The notes below the pieces were generated by a model, which was given only the letters and a program-made list of their open reading frames with translations, did no database searches and had not been told where the DNA came from. A stretch of 19,412 bases of DNA from Chitinophagaceae bacterium (lineage in GTDB: Bacteria > Bacteroidota > Bacteroidia > Chitinophagales > Chitinophagaceae): contig JACFNM010000031.1 in the NCBI GenBank assembly GCA_019454915.1, positions 1 to 19,412 of the forward strand, given 5' to 3'. The position numbers and the translations under genes are program-made. Shown piece after piece: positions 1 to 7,753 of this stretch. How positions within the stretch are numbered: the first letter of the stretch is position 1; the number at the start of each line of letters is the position of its first letter.

Positions 1-79
1 ATAAATCAGAACCGATTATATAGTGTTAACTTTTGTATTTCGATGATATAGATTGAAGATATATAACACATAAATGAAA

Positions 80-95
80 AACGCTCAAAAGCGTT
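80..95. other. Small perfect hairpin in leader region
   Basis: AACGCT and AGCGTT form a perfect 6-bp stem around a 4-nt loop. On the + strand no T run follows, so it is not a convincing terminator in that direction. On the - strand a short T run follows, but no - strand gene is present to its right. It lies about 130 nt before the first gene and could be part of a leader or mark the end of an upstream unit. Nothing else recognisable is present in positions 1-178, and all three + frames are closed by stops within the first 51 nt. Confidence 0.3.
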
Positions 96-178
96 AATGG
101 CTGTTTCCTTATTTAGGATTTTGCGGTAATTTCTAAGCCTATTGCAAAGCTCCGGATTGACTGCATAGCGTTTCGTCG

Positions 179-210
179 GGTTATCCGATTACTATGATAG
201 AACGGATACC
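179..210. promoter_or_regulatory. Inverted repeat just upstream of the first gene
   Basis: GGTTATCCG (179-187) and CGGATACC (203-210) are complementary over 8 bp with one bulged T, separated by a 15-nt A/T-rich spacer. The repeat ends 14 nt before the ATG at 225, at the head of the gene run. It could be an operator or a 5'-leader hairpin affecting translation of the lipoprotein gene. I found no convincing Bacteroidota -33/-7 promoter (TTTG, then TAnnTTTG) around it, so the function is a guess from position and symmetry. Confidence 0.3.
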
Positions 211-224
211 GACTGAAACAGAAG

Positions 225-1949
225 ATGTTTAAAATGAGTTTGTTTATCAAAATAAAACAGATGAAAACAATGATCTCGTCTCCTCATTTACGCAGTGTAG
301 CTTTAGTATATATAGCTGCTTATTTTTTCTCCTGCCATCCGCAAACGGAACTTTCGCAGGGATTGGCAGGCTATTGGCCATTATCCGGTGATATCTCCGA
401 TAAATCCGGTAACGATCTTCAGACCATTATGCATGGCTCCGTTCAACTGAATGTAGCAGATGCTAACAGTCAAAGCAACTCTGCTGCATCGTTTGACGGA
501 CGAAGCGCCTGGCTGGAAGTACCGGCTAACCCTAAATTGCAGTTGGGTACCGGTGACTTTAGCGTAGCCGGCTGGATACATACCGAAGAAGCCTTAGATG
601 ACGTGCCGGGAGATATCATCAGTCAGTACGACCCGTCATCACGAAAAGGATTTCATCTCAGCTTAAAAACAAATGATGTCACCACCAATCCGGCCAATAC
701 CCGGCAATTAGATTTTGGTATAGATGATAACCTGTCTTCAACATGGGAGGAGTATGGACGGCCGGGTAATGCATTACTGGCTTTTGGATTGGTCAACTAT
801 AAAGGAGAACTGTATGCAGCTACCTGTGAAGCGGGAGCAACGGAACGGGGTCATGTATATCGCTATACCGGAGACAGGAAATGGGTGGACTGCGGCTTCC
901 TGGATAGTTCCAATAGTGTAATCTCGTTTGCCGTATTGAATGGCGAGCTTTATGCCGGAACGGGCCATTACAGGGTAGGTGGCTCCTCACTTCCGGAATC
1001 AGAGAATATAAAGCCCGGCGGAAGGGTCTTTCGCTATGTGGCGCCGGATAAATGGGAGGACTGTGGTCAGTTGCCCGAGGTAGATTGTATTGGTGGTATG
1101 GTCGTATATAACGGAAAATTATATGCTACTTCCATGAAGCCTCCCGCTTCTTTTTACCGGTATGAAGGCGGAAAGGAGTGGGTAGATTGCGGCGTGCCGG
1201 ATGGCAAACGGGTGGTTAATATGGCTGTTTATGACGGCTATCTTTATGCCACCAGTTGGGATTGGGGTCATGTATACCGTTATGATGGTAATACCTGGAC
1301 GGATTGTGGACAGGTGGGAGAAGAAAAAGTAAATACTCAAACCTATGCTTTCGCTGTTTACCGGGGAAACCTGTACGTTGCCACCTGGGCAAGTGGCCGG
1401 GTGTACCGCTTTGACGGCATCAAACAATGGACCGATATCGGAAGATTAGGCGAAGAATTGGAAGTAATGGGTATGTTGGTGCATAACGGACGCCTGATAG
1501 CCGGTACCCTCCCTTTGGGAGAAGTGTATTCGTATGAAGGCGATACCACCTGGCTAATGATGGATCAACTGGATAAAACACCCGATGTAAAGTATCGTCG
1601 GGTATGGACGATGGCGGAGTACGATGGTAAGGTATTCTGCAGCACGCTTCCCTCGGGGAAAATATACGGCTACGAAGCAGGAAAATCGGTGATGTCTCCT
1701 GATGAGATTTCGGCAGGCTGGCAACATGTGGCAGCAATTAAAACGGCTGATCGTTTGAGATTATTCGTGAATGGTAAAATAGTGAGTGAAACTAAAATCC
1801 CCGATTCGGTGAAAATGAATCTGAACAACGGGTTACCCCTACAAATTGGATTTGGTCCCAACGATTATTTCAATGGTCGTTTAAGAGAACTCAGACTTTA
1901 TAACAGGGCGTTGAACGAGAGAGAAATACGAGCGTTGTCAACTAAATAA
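225..1949 (+). CDS. Lipoprotein: LamG domain split by an inserted seven-bladed beta-propeller
   Basis: Probably a surface or periplasmic carbohydrate-binding lipoprotein. Residues 1-37 are a signal with a hydrophobic stretch ending FFSC, Cys37 being the likely lipidated residue. ATG at 261 would give a more ordinary signal length and is an alternative start. Residues 46-168 match the first part of a LamG/concanavalin-type jelly roll (GLAGYWPLSG, SFDGRSAWLEVP, FSVAGWIHT). Residues 495-572 match its last part (GWQHVAAI, LRLFVNG, YFNGRLRELRLYNRAL). Between them, residues about 180-490 are seven repeats of the form NGxLYAxT...GxVYRYxG...WxDCG, a beta-propeller. The two LamG pieces complete one another, so the propeller sits inside the domain. 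No catalytic residues are recognisable; binding or scaffolding is the best inference. The next gene follows within 12 nt. Confidence 0.85.
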   Translation: MFKMSLFIKIKQMKTMISSPHLRSVALVYIAAYFFSCHPQTELSQGLAGYWPLSGDISDKSGNDLQTIMHGSVQLNVADANSQSNSAASFDGRSAWLEVPANPKLQLGTGDFSVAGWIHTEEALDDVPGDIISQYDPSSRKGFHLSLKTNDVTTNPANTRQLDFGIDDNLSSTWEEYGRPGNALLAFGLVNYKGELYAATCEAGATERGHVYRYTGDRKWVDCGFLDSSNSVISFAVLNGELYAGTGHYRVGGSSLPESENIKPGGRVFRYVAPDKWEDCGQLPEVDCIGGMVVYNGKLYATSMKPPASFYRYEGGKEWVDCGVPDGKRVVNMAVYDGYLYATSWDWGHVYRYDGNTWTDCGQVGEEKVNTQTYAFAVYRGNLYVATWASGRVYRFDGIKQWTDIGRLGEELEVMGMLVHNGRLIAGTLPLGEVYSYEGDTTWLMMDQLDKTPDVKYRRVWTMAEYDGKVFCSTLPSGKIYGYEAGKSVMSPDEISAGWQHVAAIKTADRLRLFVNGKIVSETKIPDSVKMNLNNGLPLQIGFGPNDYFNGRLRELRLYNRALNEREIRALSTK

Positions 1950-1961
1950 ACTGTGTTCGTT

Positions 1962-3215
1962 ATGTTTGCTGCGCCTCTTAAACAACGAAATCGTAGTATT
2001 AGATTTGGAGGGATGTATGTTCTCTATCTTTTTGCTTTTGCAGCCTGCCACCAGCCGGAAAAACGCGATACGCTGGTCGTTAGTGACTACAGAATATTTT
2101 ATGACGGACAGGACAGCGGATACAACACCATAGGTGGCCATTTTATTTTTGGAGTTGACGGCGAGTTAATGGGCACGTTTACCGAAGGAAACGTGGAAGA
2201 TGATGAAACGGGCAAAGAACCTTTTTTGATCCGATCGAAGGATACCGGAAAAACATGGTCGAAGCCGGAGTTATTTGCTTCGCGTCTGTTCATAAATTTT
2301 GAAGAGCGGGAAAAGGAGGCCTTATGGATGTCCGTATTTGGTCCAACCCGTAGAGGCACTTTGCTGGCAATAGGCGGCCAATATGAAGAAGGCACGCAGG
2401 GCTCAGGAATGCTTGCCGATCCGCAATGGCGGGATGTTATGCTTATTATTGGCCGGAAGGAAGGCGGGTCGGAAGAGTGGGATTACACCCGTTATCCAAG
2501 CGGTACATTTTTAGGAGAGCAATGGATGGAGGGAGGTCTTATGTTGCCCGGTGGGCGGCTTGTTTTTAGCATCTGGGGAGCAAAGAACAAGGGGGAAAAC
2601 TGGAGATGCGGTGTACTCATCAGTGACGATGACGGCATTTCCTGGAGATATCGCGACGTGGCTTATGAGCCTGACCTGAATATCAGAGACAGGCCGGATG
2701 TAAGTGCAGGGTTTAATGAACAAACTCTGTTTTTGACCAAAGAAGGTAAATTGGTTTCGATTATAAGGGGAAGAGAGAAATTAGGCAGGTTGGAAGACAG
2801 CCCGAAAGATACCTGGTTTTTTCGGTCGGAAAGTGGTGACAATGGCGAGACCTGGTCGGCATACGAACCGACCAATCTTCCGGGTACAGGAGCCGCATCC
2901 AATGGTTTGACTTTGCCGGACGGCTCTTTGTTACAGGCAAGCAGAATACCTTATTCAAGGGAGATATACCCGTTACCCGAACCCGATCTGTACGGACTTC
3001 ATTTTAGCAGGAGTTTTGATGAAGGGAAGACCTGGAAAACCGAAAAATTCATTCAAAAAGATCCGGAAGGGATGCCTTTCACGAATTACTATAATGCGAT
3101 GAATGGTCAGTTTCTGCAACTAAATGAGAGGGAATGGCTCTATATATTCGGTCAGTTTGATGTAAAGGAAAAAGTATACCGGCTGCTTTCCTGCAGGTTG
3201 AGTGTACAGAGATAA
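1962..3215 (+). CDS. Sialidase-like (BNR/Asp-box) exported lipoprotein
   Basis: A six-bladed-propeller protein of the BNR/sialidase superfamily, which contains exo-sialidases and other glycan-acting enzymes. Residue numbers here count from GTG at 1953. Four Asp boxes (SxDxGxTW type) are visible: SKDTGKTW (95-102), SDDDGISW (224-231), SGDNGETW (294-301) and SFDEGKTW (354-361). The N terminus has a basic stretch (KQRNRSIR) and a hydrophobic segment ending FAAC, so Cys32 is a probable lipidation site despite Phe at -3. I take ATG at 1962; GTG at 1953 and ATG at 2013 are also possible. The N-terminal RIP motif of classical sialidases is absent and I cannot assign the arginine triad. The nucleophile could be one of two tyrosines in TNYYNAMN. 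Sialidase activity is therefore unproven. It is close behind the LamG-propeller gene and probably cotranscribed with it. Confidence 0.8.
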   Translation: MFAAPLKQRNRSIRFGGMYVLYLFAFAACHQPEKRDTLVVSDYRIFYDGQDSGYNTIGGHFIFGVDGELMGTFTEGNVEDDETGKEPFLIRSKDTGKTWSKPELFASRLFINFEEREKEALWMSVFGPTRRGTLLAIGGQYEEGTQGSGMLADPQWRDVMLIIGRKEGGSEEWDYTRYPSGTFLGEQWMEGGLMLPGGRLVFSIWGAKNKGENWRCGVLISDDDGISWRYRDVAYEPDLNIRDRPDVSAGFNEQTLFLTKEGKLVSIIRGREKLGRLEDSPKDTWFFRSESGDNGETWSAYEPTNLPGTGAASNGLTLPDGSLLQASRIPYSREIYPLPEPDLYGLHFSRSFDEGKTWKTEKFIQKDPEGMPFTNYYNAMNGQFLQLNEREWLYIFGQFDVKEKVYRLLSCRLSVQR

Positions 3216-3293
3216 GTCAGGCGACGATTAGCGGTCTTTAAAGGTTCATGCAAAAAGGGAAATATTATCAGGCTTTGAAAAACTAAATATACA

Positions 3294-4298
3294 ATGACAC
3301 GGGTAGTCAGAATTGGCTTCATCTTTTTGTTGGGAATACCGTCGGTATTTGCGCAGCAAAGAAAGATCAATTGGGTACGGGAAACTAATGACGCGGATTG
3401 GCGACCCAGGGATTCCCAGGGGGAATTTGTGTATAACAATGCAATGTGGATTCTGGGCGGTTGGGATACTCCTCAAACACCTAACTTTTTAGATGTATGG
3501 AAATCTTCGGATGGAAAAAACTGGGTGCGTACCATTGAAACCGCACCATGGGTGCAGGGTGATTTGCCCGTATCGCTCGCTTTTAAAAATAAGATGTGGA
3601 TCATGGGTGGACGTAAGGTACCCGGCAGCGAATGCAGCAATAAGGTATGGTCATCTACCGACGGGCTGCAATGGGAACTGGTTACTCCCAATGCAGGATG
3701 GAGTCCGAGATTAGGTGCGGGGTTTGTTGTTTTTAAAGGTAAGATGTGGGTAATGGGCGGCACTAGTGATTTTTATCATAACAATGACAGCACCCTGATG
3801 AATGATGTGTGGTCGTCGTCAGATGGTAAGCAATGGCAATTAGAAACCGCCAATGCGGGTTGGTCGAAAAGGGCTTATGCACAGGCGGTGGTTTTTGATG
3901 CTAAGATATGGATTATGGGAGGCGGCAAACGCGCTCCGGATCCGGCAGTTGCTACCCATGACGTATGGTGTTCGGAAGATGGGGTACATTGGACGGAAGT
4001 AACGTCTGCCGCTCAATGGGCGCCACGCTTGTGGTTTTCTTTGGTAGTATACCGAAACCGGATGTGGGTGCTTGGAGGCTGGTCTGATCAGAATCACAAT
4101 TTTGGTGACGTATGGTATTCGAAAGATGGTGAGCACTGGACGGAATTCAAATCAGACTCCTGCTGGTCGAGTAGACACGAGCATTCTGCATTTGTATTCC
4201 GCGATAAGATATGGGTTGCTGGCGGAGCCGCCGAGCCAAAATATAAGCTAAACAGCGAAGTATGGAGTTTGAAAATTCCAAAAGGATGGTTTAAATGA
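3294..4298 (+). CDS. Exported six-bladed Kelch-repeat beta-propeller
   Basis: Residues 1-20 are a Sec signal peptide with likely cleavage at VFA|QQ. The rest is six Kelch-type repeats, each with a hydrophobic strand, a GG doublet (residues 55-56, 105-106, 155-156, 209-210, 261-262, 310-311) and an (N/D)(D/K/E)VW strand. Nearly every blade also ends in S(S/T/E/K)DGxxW, for example SSDGKNW, SEDGVHW and SKDGEHW, which resembles an Asp-box turn. The motif is therefore a Kelch/Asp-box mixture. No catalytic residues are evident. Kelch folds outside the cytoplasm in this phylum range from glycan binders to sugar-modifying enzymes such as N-acetylneuraminate epimerase, but I see no reason to assign that reaction. 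Its stop overlaps the start of the next gene (ATGA), indicating translational coupling. Confidence 0.85.
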   Translation: MTRVVRIGFIFLLGIPSVFAQQRKINWVRETNDADWRPRDSQGEFVYNNAMWILGGWDTPQTPNFLDVWKSSDGKNWVRTIETAPWVQGDLPVSLAFKNKMWIMGGRKVPGSECSNKVWSSTDGLQWELVTPNAGWSPRLGAGFVVFKGKMWVMGGTSDFYHNNDSTLMNDVWSSSDGKQWQLETANAGWSKRAYAQAVVFDAKIWIMGGGKRAPDPAVATHDVWCSEDGVHWTEVTSAAQWAPRLWFSLVVYRNRMWVLGGWSDQNHNFGDVWYSKDGEHWTEFKSDSCWSSRHEHSAFVFRDKIWVAGGAAEPKYKLNSEVWSLKIPKGWFK

Positions 4299-5833
4299 TA
4301 TCGGATTTCATAAATAGAAAGATGTGCTTCGGGATCTTCCTGGTTTTTATCTGTGGTGCAGGGCGGACTCAAACGGCTTCCAGTCATTTATTAGACGGAG
4401 ACGCCAAAATCAGTGCTAAGCGTGCAGTTGAGTTGTATGAAAAAGGATATAAAGAAGACCCTTGGGTGAAACATCCCGACGCGGCAACATTAGCATGGGG
4501 AGAATTCTACACGCTCCAGGCGTTGGTTGATTTATATGAGGCTACCGAAGACAGGAAGTATCTGGATGAAGTGGCTTTCAGGGGCGGCAGGGTGCTGACC
4601 CATCGTGATGACAAAAGAGGCGTGACCGACGGCTCAGGAATAAGCCGTCCGGCATGGACTATGGGGCAGGATTTTGTGACGGCAGAAGCGAAACTCCTGG
4701 ATTCCAAAGGACGTCCGGTAATCGAATTAAGGTCCACCACATTTGATTATAATAACTCCACACGGGTGGTGTTGGAGCCGATTGGCCATTCAAGATTTAA
4801 TCTGGTGGTATCGAATGAGCGTAAAAAACGAACCGAGACATTTACCAATCTCAGTCTTAACCCTTCGGATGATCGTTATATTGAAAAAATAGTAAACGAT
4901 CCTAAAGCGCCTCCCCAGGCTAAACCCGGAAGCTATACCGAAAAATCGAACCTGCTTCGGGTAACCAAAGTGCATCGGGGAAGACGCCCCGGCGGGCAGT
5001 CGCTAATGCTCTCTCCCATACCATTGGCCTTTATGGGCTATACCGGAATCATTTATGATCCAATGATGCGGTTTGCAGAGGTGGTTAAAAACAATAAGAA
5101 GCTTTCAGACCTGTTGCCAACTGCCGATCGTTTTATCCGGGCAGCCGAAGAAACTTATAGTGATGCGGTTCCCAGGCTTTGGCGCAATGGTCCGGGTGAG
5201 GACGAGGGGTACTATTTATGTTCGGAAAAGGGAGAGTCGTTTCCCTGGGATAACGTGGGCCTGCCTTTCAATTTTCTTGCAAAGCATGTGTGCACAGAAC
5301 TTGCTTTGTACAGGCTTACAAATAAAAGAGAATACCTCGACCGTTCTCAAAAGATGATCAATCTTTTCAGGAACCGACTTCGATATAAGAGCGAGAACAA
5401 CACCTATTCCTGGGATTACTGGTACGAGCCGGTAACGACAACGGGATGGGAGCCTGCCGATGGTATTTCAGAAAATATCAGGTTTTTGAAACCTTTCAGC
5501 GGGCCGGAAGATATTTCACACGCGGCTATAACCATTAGCCTGGTGGAAGCGGGTTACAAGATGGGTGTTGGCTTTGATAAAACAGACATGAAGCGGTTTG
5601 CCAATACGCTGCTTTATAATATTTTGCAGGAAGATGGTATTTCAGTAAGTAGTGATGTGGCAGGACAAGGGAAAGGGCAGGAATATTTTCCTCAGATTTA
5701 TGGTTACCTGTGTTTGACCGAGGGGAATCCCCGGGTGTATACCACTATTAAAGACGCTTACTTAAAATGGGAAAGGGAGCATCTGCCGTTTTGTGCGGCC
5801 TTGTTGAAATGGGATAATAAAGCAAAAAAATAA
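4295..5833 (+). CDS. Exported alpha/alpha-toroid protein with a beta-rich insertion, function unknown
   Basis: I do not recognise an enzyme activity. Residues 1-28 form a signal peptide; ATG at 4322 would give a shorter one. Residues 35-125 and 240-510 are helical, with paired segments such as WGEFYTLQALVDLYEATEDRKYLDEV and FLAKHVCTELALYRLTNKREYLD spread over the chain. This suggests an alpha/alpha toroid like those of lyases, epimerases and unsaturated glucuronyl hydrolases. Conserved-looking aromatic and acidic motifs are WRNGPGEDEGYYL (297-309), SWDYWYEPVTTTGW (372-385) and SGPEDISHA (402-410). Residues about 140-235 break this pattern with a beta-rich segment whose motif FNLVV...ETFTNLSLNP...YIEKIVN resembles phage tail-sheath domains. 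The gene overlaps the Kelch gene by 4 nt and ends 12 nt before the next, so it belongs to this operon and probably acts on the same glycan. Confidence 0.75.
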   Translation: MISDFINRKMCFGIFLVFICGAGRTQTASSHLLDGDAKISAKRAVELYEKGYKEDPWVKHPDAATLAWGEFYTLQALVDLYEATEDRKYLDEVAFRGGRVLTHRDDKRGVTDGSGISRPAWTMGQDFVTAEAKLLDSKGRPVIELRSTTFDYNNSTRVVLEPIGHSRFNLVVSNERKKRTETFTNLSLNPSDDRYIEKIVNDPKAPPQAKPGSYTEKSNLLRVTKVHRGRRPGGQSLMLSPIPLAFMGYTGIIYDPMMRFAEVVKNNKKLSDLLPTADRFIRAAEETYSDAVPRLWRNGPGEDEGYYLCSEKGESFPWDNVGLPFNFLAKHVCTELALYRLTNKREYLDRSQKMINLFRNRLRYKSENNTYSWDYWYEPVTTTGWEPADGISENIRFLKPFSGPEDISHAAITISLVEAGYKMGVGFDKTDMKRFANTLLYNILQEDGISVSSDVAGQGKGQEYFPQIYGYLCLTEGNPRVYTTIKDAYLKWEREHLPFCAALLKWDNKAKK

Positions 5834-5845
5834 AATTCAGCTATT

Positions 5846-7675
5846 ATGCGCAGAAGACATTTCATAAAATCAACGGGCGTGATGTCTCTATCCTTATTCC
5901 TGGCAAAAGAAGAAATGCGCATCGGGCAAAAGAAGGAATGGCAATATCTTGGCCAGCCCTGCCGCAATTTCAACATCTTAGCCAAAACGTTGATTACAGA
6001 TCCTTTAGATGGAAAAGAGAAACTGGTACTCTCCAATTTTGCGGCGAGTGAAACGGGCAGTATTATTATTATTGATATCGAGAGTGGCAAGGGAGAAAAC
6101 TTTCAATTGCCGGTAGGGGAGGGCGCCTGGGGCCTGGTCAACTGGCACAATGAAAAGCTGATCATTGGCACCTGTACAGGAGTAGCTTATCTGCATGTTT
6201 TTGATTTGAAGACAAGATCGTTTGCCAAACCCCTGGTGGGAGAAGGGGAGAGTTATTTCTGGCAAATGGCTGTAGCTTCAGATGATAAAGTATATGGAGG
6301 TACCTATCCCGGATGTGTACTCTTTCAGTTTGATCCCAAAACCAACACTTTAGTCAACTTAGGTAAAGTATCGGATAATCCAAAGAATCTGTATTCAAGG
6401 AATGTGTTTACGGATACACCCGGATACGTCTTTATTTATTATGGACTGGACAATCCGGGTGTGGCCTATTATGATATTCATAATAATAAACTGGGTTACA
6501 TCGGTCGCCCGGGAGATACAGTGGTTGAAACAAATGAAACATTCATTTGTCTAAAAAATGAAGACGAGTATAATTTTTACTCCGTAGCTGATTTTTCAAA
6601 ACTGGATGATTCAGATGGCTCACTGAAAAGGCGTCTCCGTGTGCATAAGAGTGACGAAACCCTGGTGGACGGAAGAACTGCGGGCTATAAGGGGCAGGAA
6701 TATTATATTTTGGAAAAAGGCCGGATGCTTCAATCATCAGATTTGAAAAGAATTCCTGTAGACCCCTCTCCTACCCGAATATTCAACCTTACCTCCGATT
6801 CCAAAGGAGTGGTTTGGGGCGCCTGTGGTTTTGGGCTGACGGTATTCAACTACAATCCTAAAACAAAAAAATACTGGAACTCTCCAACCTGGAGCAATGG
6901 TGGAGGTGAAGTATACGGGATGGTATTTCATAAAGGAAAACTTTTTACGAGCGCTTATGCAGGCGGTGACCATGCCGTATTCGACCCGCTTCAGCCCTGG
7001 AATGCTTTCGATAATGTGAATCCCAATACGTTTGCGAGTGTGAAGCCTGATTTGATCCGGCCGGAAGGCAGGTCAGTTATGGGGCCGGATGGAGGTATTT
7101 GGACGGGCTGGTCAGCCGAATATGGAGTTTATGGCGGTGGCTTATCACGGGTACAGCCTGAGACGTTAAAGATGTATCACTGGTATGATCCGGTGCCCCA
7201 ACAACAAATAGCGGGCTTGACAGCGGACAGAGAAAATTTATATTTTACTACCAATGGCGGCGCGAGTGGCCTGCCATATAATGATGAGGTCCGCTGCCAT
7301 TTTGTAACGTGGAAGCCCGGAAAGGGGATCGTGGAAGATATTGTTTTTGAAAAAGGAGAGACATTGGGCCTTGGCGTATTTGCCCATGGCGGATTAGTAG
7401 CGCTGGTGGTAAACACCACACTCCGGATCTATGATCCTGAGGGCAGGAAATTTACTCAGAATATCTCTTTAAACGGAAATGGGTGCAGATGGATCATAGC
7501 GCTCGATAAAAGGCATATAGGTGCTTTTGCAGGCAAAATGTTATACAAGATTAACCTCTATGACGGAAGCCAATCTGTACTTGCGGAATTACCGGGCTCG
7601 GCTGATGCGGCCATGATAGACCGGAAAGGAACAATTTATTTTTCGGTTAAGTCTAAATTATACGCTTTAAGCTAA
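5846..7675 (+). CDS. Tat-type exported large beta-propeller protein
   Basis: The N terminus RRRHFIKS followed by a short hydrophobic stretch resembles a twin-arginine signal, though the hydrophobic region is weak and no clear AxA cleavage site follows. The remainder (about 580 residues) is all-beta, with recurring units such as GTYPGCVLFQFDPKTNTLVNLG, GFGLTVFNYNPKTKKYW and YGGGLSRVQPETLKMYHW. These are typical of seven-bladed WD40/SMP-30/streptogramin-lyase-like propellers. Several polysaccharide lyase families (for example oligogalacturonate lyase and ulvan lyases) have propeller folds, so a lyase role is conceivable. I see no specific catalytic set and do not assign one. It lies 12 nt after the toroid gene and about 60 nt before the first heparinase-family gene. 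Confidence 0.75.
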   Translation: MRRRHFIKSTGVMSLSLFLAKEEMRIGQKKEWQYLGQPCRNFNILAKTLITDPLDGKEKLVLSNFAASETGSIIIIDIESGKGENFQLPVGEGAWGLVNWHNEKLIIGTCTGVAYLHVFDLKTRSFAKPLVGEGESYFWQMAVASDDKVYGGTYPGCVLFQFDPKTNTLVNLGKVSDNPKNLYSRNVFTDTPGYVFIYYGLDNPGVAYYDIHNNKLGYIGRPGDTVVETNETFICLKNEDEYNFYSVADFSKLDDSDGSLKRRLRVHKSDETLVDGRTAGYKGQEYYILEKGRMLQSSDLKRIPVDPSPTRIFNLTSDSKGVVWGACGFGLTVFNYNPKTKKYWNSPTWSNGGGEVYGMVFHKGKLFTSAYAGGDHAVFDPLQPWNAFDNVNPNTFASVKPDLIRPEGRSVMGPDGGIWTGWSAEYGVYGGGLSRVQPETLKMYHWYDPVPQQQIAGLTADRENLYFTTNGGASGLPYNDEVRCHFVTWKPGKGIVEDIVFEKGETLGLGVFAHGGLVALVVNTTLRIYDPEGRKFTQNISLNGNGCRWIIALDKRHIGAFAGKMLYKINLYDGSQSVLAELPGSADAAMIDRKGTIYFSVKSKLYALS

Positions 7676-7729
7676 AATTTTATCGAAAGCCGAAATAGGT
7701 TTATCACTCAATAGAAATAGAAAAGAATA

Positions 7730-7753
7730 AGAATCATAAAAAGAATCATTCTA
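7730..7753 (+). repeat. Two-copy 12-nt in-frame direct repeat at the start of the lyase gene
   Basis: AGAATCATAAAA (7730-7741) is followed directly by AGAATCATTCTA (7742-7753); the first 8 bases are identical. In the lyase frame they read RIIK and RIIL. The repeat overlaps the presumed start at 7736 and looks like a slippage duplication in the signal-peptide region. It matters because the real start codon must lie in or just before it. Confidence 0.6.

Noticed and set aside
80..95. Hairpin with T run on the - strand as a terminator
   Set aside because: There is no - strand gene to its right whose transcript it could end.
74..97. Seven-codon ATG frame (MKNAQKR) overlapping the leader hairpin
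   Set aside because: Considered as a leader peptide, but it is too short, has no run of a regulatory amino acid, and sits about 130 nt from the first gene.
1962..3215. Calling the BNR protein a confirmed sialidase
   Set aside because: Asp boxes are shared by many propeller families; the N-terminal RIP motif is missing and the arginine triad could not be placed.
4295..5833. D-glucuronyl C5-epimerase for the toroid protein
   Set aside because: The aromatic WDYWYEP region is suggestive of toroid epimerases, but the rest of the chain and the insertion do not match what I know of that family.
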